The position numbers were made by a program, and so were the translations under genes. DNA of 64,000 bases, taken from Lyophyllum atratum. Its lineage: Eukaryota; Basidiomycota; Agaricomycetes; Agaricales; Lyophyllaceae. The notes beneath the pieces are model-generated. The model saw only the letters and a list, made by a program, of their open reading frames with translations, was not told the DNA's origin and searched no databases. The stretch covers positions 992,001 to 1,056,000 of the forward strand of contig JACGCN010000017.1 of NCBI GenBank assembly GCA_014905825.1, in the 5' to 3' direction. Positions 55,517-64,000 of this stretch are shown piece after piece. Position 1 is the first letter of the stretch, and every line of letters starts with the position of its first letter.

Positions 55517-57053
55517 ATGTCTGCGTCAGATCCCCTAACTCTCCCCGTCGTAACCATCGACCCCACCTTTCCGAGTGTCATCCAAGACGTACACAGCGGC
55601 ATCATCCCAACCGAAAAGTTTTGGATTTCGTGCTATAAGACATCACAACCATCTGTTCACGCGAAGGTACAGGCGGAGCTCGATGATGTTGACCGCGATC
55701 TCGTTCGTTTGAAAGTTTTAGAAGGCGACGTGGCGATCACTAGGGGTGACGATGGAGTGAGTCATCTAGTTGTATGATGTTGTAGACACGCTTACGCGTC
55801 TGCCCAAGACATACCTTGTCTCGTGCGAGCCATTGGGAGTGGAACCTACGCCGGTATTACCGCCTGCACAGGAATACTATGATCCTGAACGATCGAATCC
55901 TCAACGGGTGCGTTCTGTCCCACCATGCGCAAGTTTTTCTTGACAAATTCATTCCATTCAGCCACAACGAATAACGGCCTTCGACGTGTCGCCGGACTCG
56001 ACGAGATTTGCCACAGGCTTTCTCGATGGTTCCGTCTTCCTCTACCCCGTCAACCCCATCCCCTCGTCGTCATCTCGCCCATCCTCGGGCGTCCCAGTCC
56101 AGCCTGCGCAAACCCTAACCCCATCCATCTCCGCCCGTGCCACAGCCCGCCCGCATCTCAGCACCATAACCCACCTCCAGTTCTTTCCTTCCTCCAGGGT
56201 GCTCCTCACTGCTGGCGCCGACTTCTCGCTATCAATTCTCCCAGCCGACCTCCCCGAGCCAACCACGACTTCCTCGACCACAAGCGTCCGGCTCACCCCA
56301 GCCCGTTCGCTCCGCGGCCACACGAGGCCCATAACCGCCACAGCCATCCTCGGCGCAGGTCGCAATGTTCTCTCCGCCTCTCTCGATGGCACCCTAAAGC
56401 TCTGGGACGTCCCATCCGCAGCAGTCATCGCAACACTCCCCACCACACTCTCCCAGCCCATCCTCTCCGCCATCCCCGGTCCTTCATCTTCCTCCTCCTC
56501 AGATGAGACGACACCTTCCGCCCCTACCGATCCTCGCGAAGTCCCCGAAGTCCAAACTTCAACTATCTTTTGTGGACTGCAAGACGGCACCATCGAGCTA
56601 TTCGATCTACGCACCAAACGCTCTGCCTTCCGCTCCCGCCCCGGTACCACCAGAAGCGGCGGCATCGCCGCCCTATCCCACAGCGCCCGACACCACCTCC
56701 TCGCCACCGGCTCCACAAAAGGGGTCGTCTCCATCTACGACACGCGCGCCCTCCCCAGCGGGGCCGTCACCGCGTTCACGCGGGGGCAGGGCGGAGCGGG
56801 GGTGGAGGATCTCGCGTTTCTGGAGGGGGAGGGGGAGGGGGAGGCGAGGCTGGTGGTGGCGACGGTGGATGGGCTGCCGTATGTGGCGGGGGTGGTGCCG
56901 GAAGGGCCGGCGGTGAAGGGGGAGCTGGTGGGTGGGGATTGTGATCCGGTGAGGTGTGTTAGGGTGAGGGAGGCGGGAGGGGGGGGAGGGGGGAAGAGGT
57001 GGGATGTGTGGAGCGCGGGGGATGATGCGGTCGTGAGGAGGTGGGTGGTTTAG
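55517..57053 (+). CDS. RPN14: PAAF1/Rpn14-like WD40 protein (proteasome base assembly chaperone)
   Basis: Three exons (55517-55756, 55809-55907, 55962-57053) in phase give 476 aa. PAAF1/Rpn14 proteins bind proteasomal ATPases (Rpt subunits) and guide 19S base assembly. The N-terminus matches the family (FWISCYKTSQPSVHAKV, like human PAAF1 SCHPPGKPSLYG). WD repeats follow: THLQFFPSSRVLLTAGADFSLSI, GHTRPITATAILGAGRNVLSASLDGTLKLWD and GLQDGTIELFDLRT. The C-terminal GGDCDPVRC ... AGDDAVVRRW resembles PAAF1 ADCDPVYKV ... DGLVRRY. The 3' third is unusually rich in G on the coding strand (Gly-rich loops GEGEGE and GGGGGG). The assignment comes from remembered family sequence. Confidence 0.88.
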
Positions 57054-57295
57054 GGTTGGAGGTGGGAGGGGAGGGTCTTTGACTTTAACACTGAGCAGGA
57101 GGGATGCGTGAATCCTCGAATGCTCATTTGTTTTCGCGCATGTCGGATTATGGTCTCATGTACTATCTCTGTTGTACTCAGATTGCTCCGTAGGGGGAAC
57201 AAACGAGACCTGCCAAGGAGTATAGTCTGCGATTCGTTCTTCTTGAACGGAAAGAAGGGGAGAACAAAACAAGAAAAAAAAGACTGGATCAAACA

Positions 57296-57379
57296 TGGAC
57301 ACACCCGGAATTGAACCGGGGACCGCCCGCATGCAAATATATGCTAAGCGGGCGTGATAACCAACTACACCATGTGCCC
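57296..57379 (-). tRNA. tRNA-Ala(AGC) with short intron
   Basis: The acceptor stem GGGCACA/TGTGTCC contains the G3-U70 wobble pair that marks alanine tRNAs; the discriminator is A. The anticodon stem is CCCGC/GCGGG with loop TTAGCA, anticodon AGC, and an intron of about 10-11 nt after position 37. The T arm is CCCGG-TTCAATT-CCGGG. A T8 run lies just downstream (57273-57280). Its 3' end matches the primer-binding site of both chromoviruses in this window. Confidence 0.92.
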
Positions 57380-57973
57380 TGTGGAAGATCATCGGCATTC
57401 GGGCAAGGTGACCTTTTTCACCTGTGGAGAAACATTCGAGAAACATTTCGTTGGGATCCTGCCAATGGAAGTTGAAATAGCTACCTTTGTACGTGGCGAA
57501 TAACTAAATTTTGCCAGTAGTGGAGCTGAGAGTGTGTGCCAGGTACAGCGAGGAGCCTAGACCATGTTAGACGAGCCTCAAGTTGGCTACGCGTGCGACT
57601 CAACCACTGATGTCTACAAGGTGATATGATAGTTGGGAGGAAATCGTTGAACGTTCAGGCGAGGTTGGGACTCAAGTTTTCGTTCAGACCGTACAGTTTC
57701 GAAAGGCATGTTTCCCGCAAGATTTCCATGACGTCAATTGGCCCTGGCCTTTGCAACTCCGAGAGCGACGAGGTATATGCAGCAGAGTGGTATGTACTAG
57801 TTAAGTACGTGGTAACAACAGAGGACGGAAACGAGCGTCAGCAATGAAGCTGAAGGATGAAGAAGGAACGTGGGTCGGGAGGGGACGTAATAGTTTGACA
57901 ACAACAAATGAACGATACTGTAACTTAGGTATATACTGGACGGCCGCCCTTTATGCGCTCGAATCTGACGATC
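57380..57973. other. Intergenic between tRNA-Ala and the membrane-protein gene
   Basis: I see no gene on either strand. Confidence 0.5.
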
Positions 57974-59979
57974 TCAACTCCGTCTCGGCTCATACGGTGG
58001 GGGTACCGCTGTCGTCGCAACACTCTGCCTCCTCTCCACCATTTCGCCATGCCCAGCGTCCTCCCTGGTCAATTCCGCAATCCGTCCTCTCAGTTCCAAA
58101 GCCCTCGCGCTCTCTTCGCCGCTCTCCCCAATCGTCCTGTTAAGCTCAAGCACGAGGTCCTGTAGACGCTGCATCCTGTTCTGGAATGCTGTCACGCCCC
58201 CGGTCCCAGAAGTACTCATGCCACTTCCCGTTTGGCGGGATTCCACGAACAGGGTTCGTGCAGGGCTATCCGGTCCTGGATTCGATAAGAGCATGGGGTG
58301 CTTCTCTAGTAACGATGAGCATGGGGCGTCGAGGATGCCACTGGCGGTATCGCTCCTGCTCCCGGATACGCTGCTTGCCATGGGAGCAAGGAACGGATTC
58401 ATACCTTTTCGTTGAGGTGTCAAATCACTGTCGTAGTTTGAGGCTCCCGTTGCCGGAAGGATGCCCATAAAGGGGTCGACAGAGAGGAGGCCAGCTGTGA
58501 AAACGAGGCGTCAGTGTGGTCAATAAAAGCGAGAACGGACAGAGGGGATGGGGTAGAATGAAAGGAGCATACATCGGCCAGGAGCTTCGGGTGATGCATT
58601 TGATACGGGAGGCGAAGAGCGGCCGGATATCCGTTTGCGGTAAAGGACAAGGAAAATAAGAAAAGCGACGATCGCAAGGCCCCCAACAACACCGCCGACG
58701 ATGGCTCCGGCTGGGATGGACCTGCTAGCTGGAAGGTTAGAGCCTGTATCCGCGGCAGAATTGGAGCCCGAGTTCGAGGTGGCACCAGAGCCATTGCTCG
58801 AGCTTGAACTAGCACTCGGTGCACCGGGAATGGTGTTCGTGCCCATCCCAGAACTAGAACCAGAAGCGATGCCAGAAGATGGCGTCACACTTGTCTGGGT
58901 TGAACCAGAGGCTGACGGTCCGACGGATGATGAGGCCGGGGTAATCGGGGGCGGTTTCAAAACTGGTTTTGCCGCAAGGGTATCGAACGACGGCTTGTAT
59001 AGGATATAATCCAAGACCAAGGTCGCGCCGTTCGTGCTGCTCGTCACCTCAATCTTTAATGTATGGTCCCCAGGGCTGAGCGAATCACTCGAGAAGAGTA
59101 GGAAATTCTCGCGGTGGAGGATACCCTCTTTGTACTCGGCGGTATCGGTCGTAACAGAGTGCGTTCTTGGGGAAGGACTGGAGTCAATGGTGTATGTAAC
59201 ACCCAGGGTGCCAAGGTGGGACCAGTCAAAAAGAGAATAGACCTCGACGGAGGTACCTGGAGTAAGATTTAGTTTCATTGGATCGAGGGACGGAAGATCC
59301 GGGCTACGCACCGGTAAATTGAAACGTCGCTGAGGACCCCGACGTCCCAGACTGATGCGTCGCACCTCCGTAGGGCAATCCAGTAGAAGGAAGGTCCTTC
59401 GATCTGTAGCGACCTGTCTTTCTCGCCCAATTCCCAGAGTATGTGATCGCTGAATCGTCATCGTCAACGATCAGACGCTCGCCTGATAGTGGTGTGTTTT
59501 GCCCGGCGGTGATGGTCATGAAGTCGACGGAGACGCCAGCCATGTGCGTTATGCTGACGGTGTGGGTGCCCTCTGAGAGTGAAGGAGATTTGTACCATTG
59601 TAGGGCAGAGGGTGGAGATTGGTCCGAATAGCTGGCTTGAGACGGCGTGCCACCATCGATTGAGACGAGAATGGTCTGCGACATGGGGTGAGGTGGTGTA
59701 TTCCCTGTAAAGGCTATCGATGTTCCTAATAGCCGAAAACATCTGCTGTGAACAGGCGTAGCTTTTGACAAAGACAGGGGAGGCACCTTGGAATGTTATG
59801 GAAAATGTCCCATATGTGCCCGTGTCGCCATTGGCATCTGGACGCACGGAGAAGGGTGGCCAGATGGCTGACCCACCGAAGAAACGCTGAACCTGTACAC
59901 GACTCCAACCGCCGTCGCTACCCGCAGCTCCGCCATACGAAATGCGGTTGGTGGAATCGTCGAGGACGATGGTGGCCAT
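57974..59979 (-). CDS. Single-pass membrane protein with Ser-rich stalk and PPPY tail (unknown function)
   Basis: Four exons on the minus strand (59979-59787, 59725-59312, 59256-58573, 58494-57974) in phase give 603 aa. The first 370 residues form two beta-rich modules of a jelly-roll type (VLDDSTNRISYGG ... FQGTSIAFTGNTPP; IVDDDDSAITYSGNWAR ... FTGTSVEVYS). A Ser/Gly-rich stalk follows, then one membrane helix (AGAIVGGVVGGLAIVAFLIF) with a basic stop-transfer YRKR, and a cytosolic tail with a coiled-coil-like stretch (FQNRMQRLQDLVLELNR) ending PPPYEPRRS. This layout is common in Agaricomycetes and probably reflects a surface protein. No signal peptide precedes the first module. Decayed relatives lie at 54179-54927. 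Confidence 0.8.
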
Positions 59980-60922
59980 ACAAGCACGGCGATGATGGAA
60001 AGGAGGAAAGTTGAAGAATCTTCGGTCTTGAGCGGAGCAAATGCATGGGGTGCTGATGCAATCATCAGAAAGGGCGGCAGGAAATGTTTGATTCAGATTG
60101 CTAGTGTCAGGGTGACGCTGACCCTGTGTGTTCAGTGTTCGGCGCGCGGTGTTGGGCGGAACTCTGTTTGGTCCACTGGAACGCGGAGACGAACGCCTTC
60201 TCCGGCACAATTAGCCATAACGGAAGAATGGTTTGATGGAAGGGTCCTCCACCAGCTGAGTCGCTCCCGAGAATCGAATGAGAGTGATATGATACAACTA
60301 CGTCATGATTGCTCACCTCGGAAAGCGCAAGGGCATATCGGCTCTCGTGAGCTCATGCCTGAATTATCCTGATCGCATGTGCCGTCGGGCTTCAACGCCC
60401 CTTGGAACTAGAGATATCGTGAGGCCATCAGGACAGAGACATTAATGATAGGTCGTTACTAAAACATGGACCAAGCGAAAGAACGTCTTCCAACACAACT
60501 GGACTGGTCATTGGTATCGTGCATGGTAAGAGGCCTTCCAAGTCGCTTCGAAGAAATACGCTCCCTGTTTCAAAGATTATGTAAGTAGATAAGATAAGAT
60601 AACCATATCTGCTGCCAAAGTTTGCCATCTAAACTTCGAGGGACTGAATAAGACCAACTCAACGATATCATATACACGAGAGGCAATCATTGTTCGTCGT
60701 ATCTAGCAAACGTTCGACATCTGGTATGGAAGTAAATTAACTTGTCCGCAGAAGGCATTTGTATCTATCTCTAAAGTCCTTGGATGTCCGATGTTACTGT
60801 ATGAATCTATAGTCCGAGACTGCCCAACAGGAGGCCGAGACCGAGGGAGCGGAGGAGGCCAGCGACAGAGGCCAATCTACGCAGCGCATGAGACATGTAG
60901 TCTCGCATGGGGTGTAGGGGAC
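59980..60922. other. Intergenic between two minus-strand genes
   Basis: It holds the promoter of the membrane-protein gene and the 3' flank of the HsbA-like gene. I see no gene. Confidence 0.5.
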
Positions 60923-61559
60923 TTACAAGGTAGCGACGAGGGTCAAGACACCGTCAAGCAGGATTCCGAGTCCAAGGAGGACTTGATTGAGTGAAAAGTT
61001 GACGCCAGCGAGTAGAGGGCCTAAAGAGGGGATGACAGCGGACAGACCCTGCAGTCCGCTGAGGGTTTTCGCGATTTCCTGGGAGCGGAAAGGATGTCAA
61101 TCAGCGAGAGGGCTACACTAACGAGGGTGTGGGGTACTTACCGAAACGATACCGGCGACGAGTGCAGCAATTTCGTCTTCAGAGGGGCCACCGTTGGTGG
61201 AGACGGGACCTTGGATGCCAGTGAGAGAGGACGTGGCCGTGTCTAGAGCAGAAGTGAGCTGTCGTATGAGTGGAGTGACCGTGGCATCCGTGGCAGTGCC
61301 GCCCGAGACCAAAGAATCTGTAGTGGACCAAGATCAGGCACTGGGTATGTCAAGGTGGAAAAAGGGTGAACGAACCGATCTGGGGCAAGATAGAGTCGGT
61401 GGACGTCTTGAGGGTGGTGAAAACGGCTTGGACATCAGAGGAGGTACCGACACGTTTGACAAGTGCGGGCGTTACGGCATCTTTGGGTGTCGGTGTCCCC
61501 GAGACAGCAGTGAAGGTGAGGGAGAAGAGGAATAGAGAGGCGACACGGCCAGCGAACAT
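60923..61559 (-). CDS. Secreted HsbA-like protein (hydrophobic surface-binding protein A family)
   Basis: Three exons on the minus strand (61559-61376, 61317-61142, 61078-60923) in phase give 171 aa. The signal peptide (MFAGRVASLFLFSLTFTAVSG) is followed by a Lys-Arg site (LVKR) and an all-helical, Cys-free, Leu/Ala/Ser/Thr-rich domain (DVQAVFTTLKTSTDSILPQI ... TPLIRQLTSALDTATSSLTG ... LLAGVNFSLNQVLLGLGILLDGVLTLVATL). Length and composition fit HsbA-like proteins, which are secreted and stick to hydrophobic surfaces, in Aspergillus helping to recruit cutinase-type enzymes. The first intron has a weak donor (GTTCGT). Confidence 0.8.
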
Positions 61560-62766
61560 GATGGCGATGGTGTGAAGGCGGTTGTTGATGTTCCTTGGAT
61601 GGATACACCCTCCTTCGTCGACTCTGCTTTTTGTGCTTCTTGTATGGGAGTTTTGGAGCCGCGTTTGCGTAAGGTCTACGAAAGAGACTCGTCAGGAGTT
61701 GCGTACGAGTGTGGCGCGAAATGGCGAATATGTGGAATGGATCCACAACACCGCCCCCATTTCGTGTGGTGTCCATCTGAGAAGAAAAAGAAGGGCAGAT
61801 TCACAGGAACAAAACGTGGAAGCCGCAAGGCACCGGCTGTGAGGGAGGAATAGCTTGACGACGAGACGTCATGATCGAGGGTGGACTCAGGCTGGATGGC
61901 AGCGACGACGGAACTTTTTCCCAAAACCGGCGGTTGGGTGGTGCTCGATGCGGATAGGAGTGGTTGAAATGGCAGAAGATGGTTCCATTTCCATTCAAGT
62001 ACATGCGAGTAGTGGGGCAAGAAGACAGTGGGGCGTGGCTCAGCGAGTTCATCCCGCGACGACGAAGATAGAACTGGAGATTGACAGCCATCAGTGCTAG
62101 AGCAAGATAGTAACAGGGAAACAGTTGGACTCACCTCGTATATTTTGCCCTTCGAACGGATAGTTCGATACTCAAGTCGATTCCACGAAACTTGTCGTAA
62201 CATAGTTTCCACGAGGGTCTCTTTCAGCCTACACACCCGTCTTTTCGGTGAAATTAGTTGCTCGGTGGAGAAATTACAGAACGTGAGCGCTGTTCGTCAT
62301 TGTGGATTCTAGCGAAGATTTTGCTCCACCCAAATGATCTGTCTAAAGAAACGGTGAGAAATGTTTCGCCACATTATGAAGAGAAGGCAGTATACCTTCG
62401 AGGTACTTGGCATTGATCGTAGGTCCTACTAATACTACGTCCCATTGAGCGGTATGGTCACTTCAGCGTCGGTGAGATGCAACTTGAACTTGTGATGCCG
62501 ATTCGGGAGCCCGGAAGTTGCCAGTCACCACTTCAGAAATGCACGTGATCGTCTCGCGTCCTTGAATGTTTCGTCACGGTGAGTCCGTGTTGCTCGCGAT
62601 TTGAACCAAGAAGACCTCATCCGCAATGAGCGTATGCCCGATGCAGCTTCTGCTGATCAACCACACTGTAAGCTTCTTGTTAGTAATCCCCGAGCTATCT
62701 CACTAACGAGCTTTCTCATTCAACCTCTAGTCCAACGCAACTTCAGATTGACCAACGACAACCATC
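61560..62766. other. Gap of 1.2 kb; no convincing gene
   Basis: ORFs of up to 186 codons occur on the minus strand at 61676-62236, but the composition is unlike real proteins and no family is seen. The last 150 bp are the likely promoter and leader of the oxygenase gene; a pyrimidine tract followed by CTCTAG near 62730 could be an intron end in the leader. Confidence 0.5.
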
Positions 62767-64000
62767 ATGACTAGCCCTCATAGCGAAAGCGAGGTCCAGG
62801 TTGTCGACTTTGCGCCTTTCTTGAATGGTTCTGGCAAGAAATCGGTTGCCGCAGCTATATTAGCGTCGTTCAAGACGACTGGCTTCGTATACCTCACGAA
62901 CCATGGCTTCCCTGATGACAAGCTCCAAGACATGTTCTCCTGGGTAAGAAAGCCGCATTGTTTCCGAATAGTACTGCGATACTCATCCGATACCGGTCAA
63001 TGGTCTTTCTAGTCCAAGAAGTTCTTTTCTCTACCTCGCGAGACAAAAATGCTAGCTCCGCATCCAGAGTCTGGCACGCACCATCGAGGTCTCTCTCAAG
63101 TCTCACTGATCTTGGCCATTTTCCTGATTTAACACCTCGAAATCAGGATACTCGCCACCAGGCTTGGAAAAAGTTGCGCAGCATCTTTATGATACCACGG
63201 AGCTCATCGAGAATCGCGCCAAAGCTCAGGACGTCAAGGAGAGCTTTGAGTCTGGCCGTGAGGAGGATGAAGTCATGCCGAATATTTGGTTACCCGACGG
63301 TATCCTCCCGGGCTTCAAAGAGGCCTCTTTAGACTTTTTCTGGGTAATTCTTGAAATTTCGATTCTCGCCGGCCCTGCTGATGAGTATCTTGCCATGTAG
63401 AACAGCTTCGAACTCCAGAAAACAATCCTCGAGGCGCTCGCCGTGGGCTTCGACCTGCCTGAAGACTACTTCGTGAAATTCCACACGAAACCAGATAACC
63501 AGCTACGTCTTCTTTGGTATCCCAGGTATATACGCCCTCCTCCCTTTCTGTATGTTTTATGATCCCAAACGACCTCGATCAAGTGTTCCACTCAAGGCCC
63601 TCGAAAAAAACGAAATCACCAGGATAGATGGACACTCCGACGCTGGATCTATCACGGCAAGCCTTCTCCTTTTACTTCTTTTCAATAGCTCACCTTGACT
63701 CGAGCAGATATTGTTCCAAGATGACGTAGGTGGCTTGGAAGTCGAGGATCCGAACAGCCCAGGATCGTTCACCGTATGTGATAACGTATCCTCCTGTTAG
63801 GTGCACCACCCTTGCTTACATCTACTCAGCCCGTACCGCCGATCCCGGGATCCATCGTCGTGAATGCTGGCGATTTTCTCATGCGATGTATCATGCCATC
63901 AATATCTGCTCTTGCCAGCGCACTGACTATCTCTGAATCCTGCAGGGTCCAATGACACGATAAGGAGCACAGTCCACCGCGTGCGTGCTCCTCCAAGCGC
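62767..64000 (+). CDS. 2-oxoglutarate/Fe(II) dioxygenase, isopenicillin N synthase-like family (3' end outside window)
   Basis: Exons read in phase are 62767-62943, 63013-63088, 63147-63343, 63401-63525, 63584-63656, about 63708-63771, about 63832-63893, and one from about 63946 on. The DIOX_N domain begins VQVVDFAPFLNGSG and continues FKTTGFVYLTNHG and KKFFSLPRETK. The catalytic domain has the iron ligands HSD (GHSDAGSIT) and the distal His in STVHRVRAPP. The family couples 2-oxoglutarate decarboxylation to oxidation of a small molecule; the substrate cannot be told. Intron 5 (63657-63707) appears to use a GC donor (ACG|GCAAGC ... GCAG). The gene continues past the right edge. Confidence 0.88.

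Noticed and set aside
55925..56506. ORFs overlapping the PAAF1-like gene in other frames and strands
   Set aside because: Shadows of the real frame, caused by GC-biased codon use.
61676..62236. 186 aa minus-strand ORF
   Set aside because: No domain, no splice support, and overlapping ORFs of similar quality on both strands.

Overview
The window looks like nuclear DNA of a filamentous Basidiomycota fungus, most likely an Agaricomycete. The evidence is many 50-80 nt GT-AG introns in nearly every gene (22 exons in one 3.5 kb transporter gene), short intergenic spaces, intron-containing tRNA genes, and a typical gene set: Ste7/Fuz7-type MAPKK, HsbA-type secreted protein, OPT transporter, FRE-type ferric reductase, stalked one-pass membrane protein, and a DUF6570-type Helitron helicase. 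All calls come from reading the sequence and recalling protein families. No database search was run.

Left part (1 to about 34.5 kb): a nest of transposons. One Helitron Rep-helicase gene on the minus strand (N-terminus near 26.8 kb, running off the left edge) has been cut twice by two nearly identical, about 10.1 kb, Ty3/gypsy chromoviruses inserted in opposite orientations. Element 1 is 3753-13820 (minus, TSD CCTCT). Element 2 is 16078-26181 (plus, TSD GTAAC). Removing both elements and one TSD copy each joins the Helitron reading frame in phase at both junctions. Element 2 has an open 2403-residue gag-pol. Element 1 is broken by a 35 bp deletion of a near-palindrome in gag. Both copies carry an extra 262-codon ORF after pol, preceded by its own TATA-like box. 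To the right, a Ty1/copia element (28678-34136, minus, TSD AGACC, one TGA in the reverse transcriptase) splits a decayed eEF1B-gamma-type GST gene.

Middle (34.5-43.5 kb): an inverted duplication of a tRNA-Gly(GCC) cassette flanks a Ste7/Fuz7-type MAPKK. Then follow tRNA-Cys(GCA), a secreted GPI-type protein, and a five-exon ferric reductase on the minus strand. From 43.5 to 50.3 kb no convincing gene is seen, only short repeats.

Right part (50.3-64 kb): an OPT-family oligopeptide transporter; decayed tail fragments of a membrane-protein family; a PAAF1/Rpn14-like proteasome-assembly WD40 protein; tRNA-Ala(AGC); an intact member of that membrane-protein family; an HsbA-like secreted protein; and a 2-oxoglutarate/Fe(II) dioxygenase cut off by the right edge. 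The primer-binding site of the chromovirus matches the 3' end of the tRNA-Ala gene found here. The host genes show no obvious cluster logic; they look like ordinary neighbours beside a transposon-rich tract.
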